Assembly (NCBI GenBank): GCA_933228675.1
Contig: OW121740.1
Coordinates: 163,256,806 to 163,320,805, forward strand
Reading direction: 5' to 3'
Source of the DNA: Stomorhina lunata
Taxonomy: Eukaryota; Arthropoda; Insecta; Diptera; Rhiniidae
DNA: 64,000 bases
Shown here one piece after another: positions 22,561-36,030 of this stretch. The notes beneath the pieces were generated by a model. It did no database searches. It was not told where the DNA came from and saw nothing but the letters and a program-made list of their open reading frames with translations. Within the stretch, counting starts at the first letter, position 1; every line of letters starts with the position of its first letter. Made by a program: the position numbers and the translations under genes.

Positions 22561-24181
22561 TGGCCAGTGTTACTATTTTATATAAATTTTTATATTTTAT
22601 ATATATTTTATATAAAAATTTTCAAAATTTCACTAGTTTTTTAGGGAAATTTTCAAAATTTCACTATTTTTATGGGGGAATTTTCAAAATTTATTTGTTT
22701 TGATAGGAACATTTTCTAAACTCCACTGTTATTACGAAAATTTTCAAAATTTCACTTTTAATAGGGAAATTTAAAGAATTTAATTTATTTTTATAAAATT
22801 ATTTTTAAAATTTCACTTTTGTATAGGCAATTTTCAAAATTTCACTATTTTAATTGGAAATTTTCAAAACTTCACTATTTTGATAGGGAAGTTTTCAAAA
22901 TTTCACTATTTTTATAGTAAAATTTTCAAAATTTTACTATTTTTGTAGCAAAATTTTAAAAATTTCAATATTTTTATAGAAAAATTTTTATAATTTTACT
23001 ATTTTTATACAGAAATATTTTAATAGAGGAATTTTCAAAATTTCACTATTATAGAAAAATTTTTTAAATTTCACTAGTTTTTAGGGAAATTTTTCTCTGT
23101 TTTTTTAGGGAAAGCTTTTAAACTCCACTTTTTATATTGAAATTTTCAAAATTTTACTTTTTTATAAAGAAATTTTTTTTTTTATTTCAATTGCTTATAG
23201 GGAAATTTTGAAAATGTCGCTATTTTTATAGGGAAATTTTCAACATTTTATAGGAAAGTTCTCAAGACTTCACTATTTTCATAAGGAAATTTTCAAAATT
23301 TTACTATTTTAACAGGCAAATTTTGATAATTTCACTCTTTTTATTGATAAGCTTTAAAAAATTCACTACTATTGTGGGGAAATATAGAAAATTTTACTAT
23401 TTTTTGTAGGGAAATTTTCAAAATTTTACTATTTTTATAGGGAGATTTTTAAATTAACGCTATTTTTGTCAAAATTTAACTATTTCTGTAGGGAAATTTT
23501 AAAAATGTCACTATTTTTAAAGAAAAATCTTCGAAACTTTACTATTTTTACAGAGAAATTTCACTATTTTTGTAGGGAAGCTCTCCAAATTTCACTATTT
23601 TTACAGGCAAATTTTTAAAATTTAACATTTTTATTAGGAAACTTAGAAAATTTCACTACTGTTATAAGAAAATTTAGATAATTTCACTATTTTTTGTAGG
23701 CAAATTTTCAAAATGTTCACTATTTTTATAGAAAAATTTTCGAAATTTTACTAGTTTTACATGGAAATTTTCAAAATTTCTTTCTTTTTTTAACAGCGAA
23801 AGTTTAATAATGTTTTTTTTATAAAGAAATTTTCAAAATTTCATTTTTTTTACCAGAAAATTTTTAAAATTTTACTATTTTTGTAGGGAAATTTTCAAAA
23901 TTTCACAATTTTTATAGAAAAATTTTCGAAATTTTACTATTTTTACAGGGAAATTTCAAAATTTCTTTCTTTTTTTAATAGCGAAAGTTTAAAAATGTTT
24001 TCCTTTATAAATAAATTTTCAAAATTTCGATTTTTTTACCGGGAAATTTTTAAAATTTTTCTATTTTAAAGGTAAATTTTTGTAAAATTAATATTATCAT
24101 AGGGAAATTTACATTAGTTTAATAAGGATTTTTTAATTGCTCTATTTTTATAGGGAAATTCATAATAACTATTTTTATAGT
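22561..24181. repeat. 30-31-bp array, second block
   Basis: Same unit type and orientation as 18982-21125 (TTTCACTATTTTTATAGGG, AAATTTTCAAAA), again degenerate. A subunit with TTCTTTCTTTTTTTAACAGCG appears twice (near 23778 and 23962), about 185 bp apart. Confidence 0.92.
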
Positions 24182-24185
24182 GAAC

Positions 24186-24255
24186 AGTCGTGGTATAGCA
24201 GGTTAGTCATCCGGCTAGCATACCAGAGGTCCCAAGTTCGATCCCCGAGTAGACC
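24186..24255 (+). other. tRNA-like module (SINE head or tRNA relic)
   Basis: An A-box-like TGGTATAGCAGG (24191-24202) and a B-box-like AAGTTCGATCC (24234-24244) are spaced 31 bases apart, as in tRNA genes. The T-arm and acceptor stems do not pair well, so this is not a functional tRNA. A tRNA-derived SINE head is the simplest reading. Confidence 0.5.
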
Positions 24256-24567
24256 CACTTAAAAATAAAATAAATTTTCAAAAAAGCGGCGGTTTAAATC
24301 ATAAATCAGCTAGCCACTGGTTATTAGCCCAGTAAAACTTTTCATTACCAAATAATGAGTTAAACAGTTAAACTATTGAACACGAACTACTTACTCATTC
24401 GCTGTTTAAGTCATTACATTAACATGGGGATGTCATTGGAGGCAAGTACTTACCAATTGCAGAAATGTAATGACTTGTGTAAGCAATTTGAAAGCAACAA
24501 CAACAACTTGTTTGTTGTTGTTTTATTAAAAACATATATTTTTAATCGAAATACAAAATTTTTTTTA

Positions 24568-24637
24568 TGATCCCATGGGGGCTCGAACCCAGACCCTCCG
24601 ACTGCTAGGCAGAGACTCTTCCACTGAGCTACTTCAT
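24568..24637 (-). other. tRNA-like module on the minus strand
   Basis: On the minus strand, TAGCTCAGTGG (24621-24631) is a perfect A box and GGTTCGAGCCC (24579-24589) a near-perfect B box, 31 bases apart. An acceptor-like TATGA/TCATA pairing spans the ends. The anticodon arm does not fold into a clear 5-bp stem with a 7-base loop. It may be a degenerate tRNA gene or a SINE head. It faces the tRNA-like module at 24186. Confidence 0.55.
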
Positions 24638-24639
24638 AT

Positions 24640-25445
24640 GTTGAAAACTTAGCAGCTTATAATTAATATAAACAATTTTTATTTTTAGATCCAAAATCAT
24701 GTGAAAATAACTTTGTTTTTCCCTGCTTTGTAATTTTTGGAAAAATATTTTTATACGATTTTTTGTAATTATTTTAAAACTTTTTTAAAATTATTTTAAA
24801 ACTTAAACAATTTAAATCTTCTTTTTTGTATAAGTTTTTACATAAGATTGACTCTTATTTACTTAAATGTTACGACCTGTTAAGGTCAAAGTCGGAGCAT
24901 ATTTTAGAATTCCATGGATTTCGATCTTGTGCGAATATTCTCCAATTTTATAGGCCAAGCTTTGAAAAATGTTCCTCTACTTGGTCTTTCTATCGAAGTT
25001 TCGGACATCCTCCTCTAATATTAGGTAGTGGGACATTTCAATTCTAATTTTATCCTCTTCATTTTATTTATTTTTTTTCAAGAGAGAGTTACTAGCCCGT
25101 AATCCTAACCCATTTTTATCGATCTTATGGGACAACTCTCTGAACATGTTAACTCACAATATTAATGGGTGTTAAACTAGCTCCCCGGGTGATACCATGA
25201 GGAGGTGTGTGTCCACAGTTGAGATGAAGGATGACCCAGATAAGTTGGGCTTACCAAGTTAAGACCAATTAGAATCGTGTTTGGTATTCAACATCCCCTA
25301 CATAAGCAAAATTGACTCATGATGTTATTTTTTCATTAACGTGAGTTAGTTTTACAAATTTTTTTTTACAGAAGATAATATTTAAGTTCTTAAAATTCAA
25401 AAATCATTAAAAAAAACTCTTTTAATAAAAACAAAACTTAAAAAA
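24640..25445. other. unexplained moderately G+C-rich island
   Basis: The stretches 24850-25050 and 25080-25330 are noticeably less A/T-rich than their surroundings (for example CTAGCTCCCCGGGTGATACC near 25169), yet lack a coding frame or recognisable ends. They could be old retroelement remnants. The 73-codon frame at 24826-25047 is not recognised. Confidence 0.4.
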
Positions 25446-25625
25446 ATTGTTGCCCTTGGTGGGATTTGAACCGGGGCCATTCAGTTTAAATTACCATCTT
25501 AATTACAAATAAGTACTTCTGTAATAACTTATTATTTATTCGGATGGTATGTTGTAGTCGTTACAAGGTAACCAGTTATCAGAGTACTTGCCATTTCCAA
25601 AGTTTTGCTGGGTAGGCTATGAAAA
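25446..25625 (-). other. third tRNA-like/SINE-like fragment
   Basis: The minus strand carries a B box GGTTCAAATCC (25462-25472) without a clear A box. Further along, the reverse complement of 25555-25625 contains ACCCAGCAAAACTTTGG and AACTGGTTACC, which resemble GCCCAGTAAAACTTTTC and ACTGGTTATT near 24315-24345. The two copies therefore appear to share a body as well as a tRNA-like part. Confidence 0.4.
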
Positions 25626-25654
25626 ACATCTATAACTAATGCATTTGCCATTCG

Positions 25655-25755
25655 GAGTCGGAAAATTTTAATACTTTAATAGGGAACTTTTCAAAATTTT
25701 GTTTTTTTAAGAAAAATTTCCAAGATTCTTATTGAAATTTAGCATTTTATAAAGA
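25655..25755. repeat. remnant of the 30-31-bp array
   Basis: A few degenerate copies with AGGGAACTTTTCAAAATTT. With the block ending at 24181 they bracket the island 24182-25654, which looks inserted into the array. Confidence 0.6.
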
Positions 25756-27050
25756 ATTCCCCATAGTGTTTTGCTAGTATAAGTACTTTCTCCAGTTGGT
25801 CATCATGACAAAAACAAAAACTTATAAATGTTTGTCCGTCTCAGCAGAAACATACAACATATTTGGAATATTAGTAGTTGTTAGTATTTAACAAAAGTTG
25901 TTGCTGTTGTTCTTGGTTTTATTATTGCATTACTAAACTACAGTTGAGAGTTGTATGTAATGAAAGTACTTTAGTTCTAAGTAAAAGTAAATGCATAGAA
26001 AGAAACAGAGAAAAAACTTGTTATAAGTATCAACTCAAAACTCTTTTCAAAACCTGTTCATATGTATTTGTGTATCCTTTGCTGTCATAAACTAAACGAA
26101 AGTCTATGTGTGTGTGAGTGTGTCCTGTGAGGAGGTTATTGCAGTAAGTGAGTGGCAATTGTGAGCCTGAGGAAATTAGTTGAATGTGCTTCAATTAGTG
26201 TCCCCTTATATTTGCAACGACAAGTTGTTATTATTTTCATAAGCAAAAATTTATTCGTAAATGTTTGCATGTATATAATTATGTATTTTTTTTTTTATTT
26301 GTATTTAATGTTGCATTTTCTAGCAACTTTTTTTTTGCTACACATTTTTTTTTCATACAAATTTGTTCAAATGTTTGTCGGGTTTTTTTATTTTAAATAA
26401 ATTTTCATAAAAAATTTTACTAACCAGAAGAGCGGTAGATGGAATAATTAGTATTTTTTGTGGTTTTTGGCAAATGACAATAATGATGATTTTAACGTGG
26501 TTTTTGAGGTTTTATTAGAAACTAAATTAATAGAAAAATATAATGAGAGTAAGTAGTAGTAGAGTAGTAGTTCTGAAAAAAAAAAAAAAACATAAATTAT
26601 TTTGTGAATAGTACTCGAATTTGCAAACAAGTCAAAAACCACTTGATAATAGTTGGTTAAAAAATATACTTCAGTTATTTATGCCAAACAACTGTTTTCA
26701 GTTGTGGATTCTTTTTTCTTTATTTTTTTGCTCTAATTTATTTGTCTTACTTGACCATATTTTGTGTGTTAATTTGTAGGTTTTATATTTTGTTGGACTT
26801 TTAATCACATTAAAAATGTTTTAGTTATGAGGGCACTCAAATTAGTCCTCGTTAATAATAAAGGCAGAAATAAAATTATGAAAATTTTATTTATTTAATT
26901 TGAATTTACTAGATTAAGTATTTTTACAGAATTTTTTTAAAATTTTTTTTTTTTATTTTTAAGGAAAATTTTGTTACTTTTAAACCATTTTTAAAATTTC
27001 GTTAATTTTAAATAAAAATTTATTAAGAAAATTTTAAAATTTCGTATTTT
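25756..27050. other. A/T-rich spacer, no gene recognised
   Basis: No element ends or arrays seen apart from loose AAAATTTT-type sequence after 26930. Frames at 25878-26090, 26152-26400 and 26448-26642 carry no motif. Confidence 0.5.
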
Positions 27051-27180
27051 TATACCCACCATCAAAAAGAATGGGGGGTATATTGAGATTGTCATTCCGT
27101 TTGTAATTTCCTTAATATTGGCGCAAAATCAAAACGATATATATTCTAAATCCTTATGAAATTCTAAGACTATTGAGCGA

Positions 27181-27847
<667 letters not shown>

Positions 27848-28001
27848 GACTAATCGCTTATTTGCTAATAAATGACAAATTATAACAGCTATGATGACAA
27901 ATTTGGTATCTAGAAGTTTTACATAAGCACTAGGCAGCATATACAATTTTATCGAAACGGTTCACATTTAACAATAGCTCCCATATATAAAACTTGCGGA
28001 A

Positions 28002-28026
28002 ACAGCCTGTGGTTTACACAGGCTGT
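28002..28026. repeat. perfect 10-bp hairpin at the probable 3' end of element D
   Basis: ACAGCCTGTG and CACAGGCTGT are perfectly complementary and separated by GTTTA. Helitron-type elements commonly carry a hairpin near the 3' end. The strong stem is conspicuous in A/T-rich DNA. Confidence 0.7.
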
Positions 28027-29020
28027 AATTTTTAAAATTTTACTATTATTATAGAAACATTAAAGAAATTGCATTACTTTTTATAAATATTAAAATTTAG
28101 CTTTTTTTACAATTTTTAAACAAATTTTCAAAATTTTGATTCTTCATGATTTTTGAAAGACATACACCTTATGCAATTATCTTGTATGTATTGAATTCAA
28201 TTTCAATACCTAACAACTAAAGCTTTATAATTTTTTTTTTAAATCCAAATACAACAACTACAACTATCACCACAAATGATGCAACCAAACTTCTCACATG
28301 CTAAGTTTTGTTCGATCTGTGTACGCAACTGATTAGAAACATCTGTCATGTGGTCCTGGCAAATTTAACAAAACTGGCCTAGAAATCGCAACAAAATAAT
28401 ATTTAGATGAGAATAGAAAAAAAAAAACTAAATAATCCATTGAAATGCCAAACCAATTTAATGAACAATATGACAGAAATCACTAAAACAAAAAACCATC
28501 TTTTCAGCCCTCAACTCAGTCATTTAAGCACAACAGAGACACACACTTACACACATCACACATGCATCATCACATTTAAGCATTAGAATACGAAGGACTT
28601 TATCCAAAATAAAAAAAAACAAATCTACATAATAAAACATTTATGATGTGTTTCGAAAATATATAAACGAGAACATTGGTCGCATGCAGCGAAATGCACA
28701 TTCAAATCCTACATAAATGTTAGAGGTGGAGAAAATATCAACCCAATTTTAATCAGGATAGGCAGCAGTAGCAACAACCACTCATACTTTTACTAAATGT
28801 CCAACAACCCCCATTTTCCTTAATACAATAATTGCAGTTTCTATGTATGTGAGTGTGTCCTTTTTCATATTTATTTATGGAATACGCATCCGTTTTATAT
28901 TGCAATATTTGTTCATTTGTTCTATTTTGGTGGGTTGGATTCGTGACGATGAAAAATCTCCTCCCACTCGTTGATATAGATAAGGGATATGGTAACCGTG
29001 GGTGGTTTGAAGTTTTGTTG
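28027..29020. other. A/T-rich spacer, no gene recognised
   Basis: A few loose array-like units up to 28135, then ordinary A/T-rich sequence. The 105-codon frame at 28853-29170 runs into the next array and shows no motif. Confidence 0.5.
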
Positions 29021-31985
29021 CAAGTGATTTTTTTTTTTAAATTAATTTTTTTTAAATTTGACTATTTTTCTAGAGGAATGTTTTTTAAATTTTACTTATC
29101 TTTACTTATTTTTATAATTCTAATATTTTTTTGTAGGACAAATTTTAAAAATTGTACTTTATTTTTGTAAGAAAACTTTTTGATTTGTTTTTAAGAAAAC
29201 TTCTATAGGAAAATTTTTAAGCTTTTTGCCATTTTTCTATAAGAAAATTTTCAAAATTTTTACTATTTTCTTATGGGAAAATTTATCCAATTTAGACTAT
29301 TTTTTTTTTAAATTTTGACCATACACAAATTTTTAAAATTTTGACTTTTTTCTTTAGGAAAATTTTTGATTTTTTTCTATTGGAACATTTTCAAAATTTT
29401 TACTATTTTCCTATGGGAACATTTATCCAATTTAGACTATTTTTTTTAAATTTTGACCATACAAAAATTTTTAAAATTTTGATTTTTTTCTTTAGGAAAA
29501 TTTTTGAAATTTTAACTATTTTTCTATACAAAAATCTTTTAAAACTTCATTTTTCTATAGGAAAATTTTCAAAAATTGTATTATTCAAAATTATACTATT
29601 CTGCTAGAAAAAATTTACTATTTTTCTATAGGAAATTTTTTTAAAATTTTGATTTTTGGGATAATATAAAATTTTTTTTTTTTTTTCCAAAAGAATATTT
29701 TAAAAATTTTGATTCTTTTTTTGTAGGAACATTTTCAAAATTTTAACACTTTATAAGAAAATTTTCTAAATTTTGACAATATCAAAATATTCAAAATTTT
29801 GACTATTTTTCTATAGGAAAATTTTCAAAATTTTGACTATTTTTCTATAGAAAATTTTCAAAATTTTGACTATTTTGCTATAGGAAAATTTTAAAAATTT
29901 GTACTATTTTTCTATAGAAAAGTCTTAAAAATTTTCATTTTTCTATAGAAAAATTTTGAAAAATTTTATTATTTTTTTTTTTATAAGAAAATTTTCCAAA
30001 TTTTAACTTTTTTCTAAAAAAAACTTTTCAAAATTTTGATTTTTTTTTTCCTAAAGGAAAATTTTCAAAATTAGTCTATTGACATAGAAAAATTTTCAAA
30101 ATTATACTAATTATTCCAGAAAAGATTTTAGTCTTTTTCTATAGAAAAATGTTTATATTTTGATGCTTTTCTATAGGGATATTTTCAAATTTTGATTATT
30201 TGCTAAAGGAACATTTTCAAAATGTTGACTGCTTTTCTATAGGAAATTTTTTACTTTTTTTTCTATAGGAACATTTTCCAAATATTCAAGTTTTTTTATA
30301 GGAAAATCAAAAAAATGTTTGCTATTTTTCTAAAATTTTGACTATTTTCCTACAATTTTTTCTATTTTTCTATAGGAAAATTTTAAAAATTTAGATTTTT
30401 TCTATAGGAACACTTTTAAAATTTTGACTATTTTTCTATTGGAAAAGTTTCACTACTTCTACACGAGTATAGCAACATTTTCAAAATCTTCACCATTTTC
30501 CTATGGAAATATTGATTACATTCAGACCATTTTTCTGAAATTTTCACTTTTTTTAAATTTCAAATATTTTTCTATAAGAGGATTTTAAAAATGTTTACTT
30601 TTTTTCCTATAGGAAAATTTTCAAAATTTTGAAAATTTTTCAATAGGAAAATTTTTAAAATTTTGACAATTTTTTTATAGGAAAATTTTCATAATTTTGA
30701 CAATTTTTCTTAAGTAAAAAAAATTTTTTTTTCTTAAGTAAAAATTTGAATTTTTTTCTTTAGGAAAATTTTCAAAATTTTTACTACTTTTCTATAGGGA
30801 AATCTTTACTATTTTTCTATAGGAAAATTTAAAAATTTTGACAATTTATCCATAGAAGAATTTTCTACATTTGATTTTGTTTTCCTATTCAAAAATTTTC
30901 AAAATTTTTAGTGTTTTTCTTGAAAACATTTTACAATTTTTCTAAAGAAATATTTCAAAAATGTTGATCTTTTACTACAAAATTTTGACATTTTTAAATT
31001 TTGACCATTTCTCTATGGGAAAAGTTTCAAAATTTTGACCATTTTTAGGAAAATTTAAAAAAATTTAAATTATTTTTATACAGAAACATTTTTAAAAGGT
31101 TACTATTTTTCCATATAAAAATTTTGACTGTATTTCTATGAGAAGAGTTTTAAAAAATATTGACAATTTTTCCATAGAAGAATTTTCAACATTTGATTTT
31201 GTTTTTCTATTGGAAAATTTTTAGAATTTTTTGTATTTTTCTTGAAAACATTTTACAATTTTTCTAAAGAAATATTAAAACAATTTTGATTTTTTTTTTC
31301 TTTAAAATTTTGACATTTTTAAGTTTTGACCATTTCTCTATGGAAACAGTTTTAAAGTTTTGACCATTTTTCTTTAGGAAAATTTAAAAAAATTAAATTA
31401 TTTTTCTACAGAAACATTTTTTAAATGTTGACTAATTTTCTATATAAAAATTTTGACCGTATTTCTATGAGAACAGTTTTAAAATGTTGACCATTTTTCT
31501 ATAGAAAAATTTTAAAATTTAAACTATTTTTTCTATAGAAAAATTTTGATTACTTTATATAGGATAATTTTGATTAGATTTTATTATAAAATTTTCAAAA
31601 TTTTTATTTTTTCTATATGAAAATTTTTAATATTATGTCCATTTTTCTAAAGAAAACTATGTAAGTTTTGACTATTTTTGTATAGGAAAATTTTCAAAAC
31701 GTATTTTTTCTATAAGAAAATTTTAAAAATTTACTACTTTTCTTAGAAAATTTTCAAAATATTTTTTTTTTTTTTGGGAAATTTCTATATTTTTCTTAAG
31801 GAAAATTTTCAAAATTAAATTTTTTTCTAGAATTTCCTTTTTATAGAAAATTTTTAATACATTTTTTATTTTATATTAAATTTTTTTAAATTTTCAAAAA
31901 TTTCTTATTTTTTTTGGAAAATGTTTTTTTACTTTTACTATTTTTGTAGGTAAATTTTAAAATTTTTGCTTAGTTTCAAAGTGCA
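29021..31985 (+). repeat. 32-34-bp A/T-rich tandem array
   Basis: Units carry TTTTTCTATAGGAAAATTTT followed by CAAAATTTTGACTA. The period is 32-34 bp. Copies are strongly diverged. A segment with TTTCTTGAAAACATTTTAC recurs near 30916 and 31246, indicating a larger duplication of about 330 bp inside the array. Orientation is called plus by the order CTATAGG then CAAAATTTT. Confidence 0.93.
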
Positions 31986-33290
31986 TCTTATGTAATTTTT
32001 TTTGTTATCCTTCACATATATAGTGATATTGTATGGCATTTATGCAAATGTGTCCTTTGTAATCGATGTGATGTGGTGGTAAATATAGGACCATTAATTG
32101 TCAGTGAATAATACAGATAATACCAATGGAAGCCAATTTTGACATACTGCATTTAATTTATAGAATATATGAACAAATGTATATAAACATTAGGGCAAGT
32201 CGATTAGAATTGATGTTAAAAAATCTCGAAGTACTAAAAAATTATAATGAAAAATGTTTTTCTTCATTTAATTAAATTCGTTTTGATTTTTTCGGATTTT
32301 TTGTTTGTTAATTTATTTCTGTGAAATAACTTGACTCACCCTAATATAAGTACATATTATGAAACCATCACACACAGAGAAAAAGATACTTAAACCGTTA
32401 TATATATTTTCACACTAGGGTGCAACTGTTGCTTTAGACAGTTAAACCCTAAGTAAAATAGACAGCAAACATGACAACACTGGTGGTGGTAGTAGTAGTA
32501 GTTGTGGAGCTCATAGGAAGTAGACGGTGAAAGGAGGTTGCACATTTTAAGGTTAAGTGAATAGACAGACAGTCATACAAAAACAATTGCATACATTCAG
32601 GCAGACAAATACTATTTAAAGGGAAAAGTAATTGGCAGTAAAATGCAAAAAATTGTTTGCAATATATGTTACATACAAACATAGTAGATACGACTAGAAT
32701 TCAATACAATTCTTGCGTATAGTTAATTTGTGTTCTTTTTGTATCTTTTACTTCAAATGTTTAAATGTGCAGCATTTCGCCAAATGTGTGTCTGATTGTA
32801 GCATTTTTTGTTATTACTTTTTGGCACACGCATTAAATATTGTCATTTGGCGAGGGTATTAAAGGATTTTAGACAGATTAAAAAAATATTGTCAATGTTT
32901 TACACGATTTTTTTGTTTTTATCAATTTTCATATAATTTTTTCCCTTCAGTTGCCATGGCAGTTATAAAAATTGTTTCGCTTTTAAATTGATGTTTTTAT
33001 TGTTAACGAATTAAAATTGAGTAGAGGATATAAAGAGGTTCATGGTTGGAAAAAAAAAACACTAAAAGGATTTATTTAAAATTAAGGGTTGACATATTGT
33101 AAGTGTTAAAAATTAATCATATTCATAAATAAAAAGAAATCGGCTTAAGACTTGTAAACCAGAATTTGCATATAATTAATTAACATATTTTTTAGGAACT
33201 TAATTAGAATTGATTGTATAAAAGAGATTAAAAGATATTAAAGATATTAAAAAAAGTGTGATTTAAATAAACAATAATAATTTTAATAAT
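31986..33290. other. A/T-rich spacer between two array blocks
   Basis: Contains a 149-bp MITE (32193-32341, listed separately) and a run of GTAGTAGTAGTAG near 32489. The minus-strand 77-codon frame at 32449-32682 reads a threonine run from that repeat and is not supported. Confidence 0.5.
32193..32341. mobile_element. 149-bp MITE with TA flanks
   Basis: Ends GGGCAAGTC and GACTCACCC are inverted with two mismatches, and TA flanks both sides (32191-32192 and 32342-32343). It shares the TA-GGG end type with the element at 15910-16395 but not its body. Confidence 0.6.
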
Positions 33291-36030
33291 TTTGAATATT
33301 TTTCTATATTTTTATTATGAAAATTTTCAAAATTTTGACTATTTTTCTATAGGAAAATTTTAAAAATATTGACTTTTCTTCTAAAGAAACATTTTCAAAA
33401 TTTTTACTTTTTTTCTATAGGAAAATTTTCAAGGTTTTGACTAATTTTCTATAGGAAAACTTTCAAAGCTTTGATTATTTTTCTATGAGAAAATTTTTAA
33501 AATTTTGACTATTTAAAAATTTTAAATTTTGACTTTTTCGCTAAAGGAAAATTTTAAAAATCTTAAATTTCTTTTCAATAGGAATATTTGCAAAATTTTG
33601 ATTTCTTTCTGAAGAAACATTTTCAAAATTTAATTTTTTTTTTCTTTTAAAACATTTTTAAAATTTCTACTTTTTGTATAAAGAAAAATTTTGACTATTT
33701 TTCTGTGGGAACATTTTTAAAATTCTACATAAAAATTTAAAAAATGTTGACTATTTTTCTATTGAAAATTTTTTCTGCTTTTCTATAGGAAAATTTTGAT
33801 TACTTTTCTATAGAAACATTTTTATTATTTTTTTGAGAAAATTTTTACTATGTTTCTATACTAAAATTTTATTTTATTTTTTATTTTTTTGTATAGGACA
33901 GTTTTTAAAATTTTGAATATTTTTCTATAGAAAAATTTTAAAAATTTTGACTTTTTTTCTATAGGAGAATTTTTAAATTTTTCAAAATGTTAACTATTTC
34001 CTATAGGAAATTTTCAAAATTAAACCTATTCTTCTACAGGAATATTTGACAAATTTTTACTATTTTTCTATGGGACAATTTTTAAAATTTTGACTATTTT
34101 TCTATAGAAACATTTTTCTATAGGAAAAGTTAAAAAATTTTGACTATCTTTCTATAGGAAAATTTTTACTATTTTTCTATAGGAAAATTTTCAAAATTTT
34201 CAAAATTTTCAAAATTTTGACTATTTTTCTAAATGAAAATTTTAAAAATCTTAAATTTCTTTTCAATAGGAATATTTTCAAAATTTTGATTTCTTTCTAA
34301 AGAAACATTTTCAAAATTTAATTTTTTTTCTATTAAAACATTTTTAAGATTTTTACTTTTTGTATAAAGAAAAATTTTGACTATTTTTCTGTAGGAACAT
34401 TTTTAAAATTCTACATAAAAATTTAAAAAATTTTGACTATATTTCTATTGAACATTTTTCTGCTTTTCAATAGGGAAATTTTGATTACTTTTCTACAGAA
34501 ACACTTTTATTATTTTTTTAAGAAAATTTTTAAAATTTTCGATAGGAAAATTTAATTTTTTTTTATAAGAAAATTTTAAAAATTTTTAATATTTTTCTAT
34601 AGGAGAATTTTTAAATTTTTCAAAATTTTAACTATTTCCTATAGGAAATTTTCAAAATTATAACTATTCTTCTACAGGAATATTTAACAAAATTTTTACT
34701 ATTTTTCTATAGGACAATTTTTAAAATTTTGACTATTTTTCTATAGAAAAATTTTCAAAATTTTGACAATTTTTCTATAGGAAAAGTTTAAAAATTTTGA
34801 CTATCCTTCTATAGGAAAATTTTTACTATTTTTCTCTAGGAAAATTTTAAAAATTTTTAGTATTTTTTTATAGGAAAATTTTCAAAATTTTTACTATTTT
34901 TCTATAGGAAAATTTTCAAAATTTTTACTATTTTTCTATAGGAAAATTTTCAAAATTTTGACTATTTTTCTATTGGAAAATTTTGACTATTTTTCTATTG
35001 GAAAATTTTTACTATTTTTGTCTAAAAAAATTTTCAAAATTTTGTTTATTTTTCAAAATTTCAACTATTTTTCTATCAAAAATATTAAAAAAGTTTGACT
35101 ATTTTGTCTTTAGGAAAATTTTCAAATTTTTCTATGAAAAAATTTTCAAAATTTTGACTATTTCTCAAAACTATCCCTATTTTTCAAAATTTTCACTATT
35201 TTTCAAAATTTCCAATATTTTTTAAAATTAGGATTATTTTTCGAAATTTTGACTTTTTGTTAATATTGAATATTTGTTAAAATTTTGACTATATTTCAAA
35301 ATTTTCAATATTTTTCAAAATTTTCACTATTTTATTAAATTTTTATTTTTTTTTTTTCAAAATTTTCCGTTATTTTTCGACATTTTCACTATTTTTAAAA
35401 ATTTAACTATTTTTTTAAAATTTTGGTTATTTCTTAAAATTTGGCTTTTTTTCTATACAAAAATTTAAAAAGTTTGACTATTTGTCTTTAGGAAAATTTT
35501 TAAAATTATACTATTTTTCTATAGGAAAATTTTAAAAATTTTGACTATTTCTTAAAATGTTCCCTATTTTTCAAAATTTTGACTATATTTCAAAGTTTTC
35601 TCTACTTTTTAAAATATCTATTTCTCAATATTTTTCCCATTTTTCAAAATTTCGGCTATTTTTCAAAATTTTGACTATTTTTGAAAATTTTGACTATTTT
35701 TCACAATTTTGACTATATTTCAAAATTTTTACCATTTTTCGAAATTTTGACTATTATTCAAAATTTTCCCTATTTTTCAAAATTTTGACTATTTTTGTGT
35801 CTATAAGAAAATTTATAAAATTTAACTATTTTCTATAGAAAAATTCTCAAAATTTTAACTATTTTTCTATAGAAACATTTTCATAACCTTACCTATTTTT
35901 CTATAAGAAATTTTTAAAAATTTAGATTTTTTTTCTTTACAAAAATTTAAAAAGTTTTGATTGTTTTCTATATTATTTTTGTAGACGAAGTTTTTCAAAT
36001 TTTTCTATAGAATCCTTCACTATTTTTGGC
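33291..36030 (+). repeat. 34-bp A/T-rich tandem array, second block
   Basis: Same unit and orientation as 29021-31985; the exact period is 34 bp near 34860-34960. A segment of about 660-690 bp occurs twice: ATTTCTTTTCAATAGGAATA near 33567 and again near 34255, with similar order of units after each. Confidence 0.93.

Noticed and set aside
24568..24637. Functional tRNA gene
   Set aside because: Good A and B boxes, but the anticodon arm does not fold properly and only 5 acceptor pairs form.
29341..35225. Open frames within the 34-bp arrays (29341-29607, 34983-35225)
   Set aside because: Proteins of almost only F, L, I, K and Y; by-products of poly-T-rich repeats.
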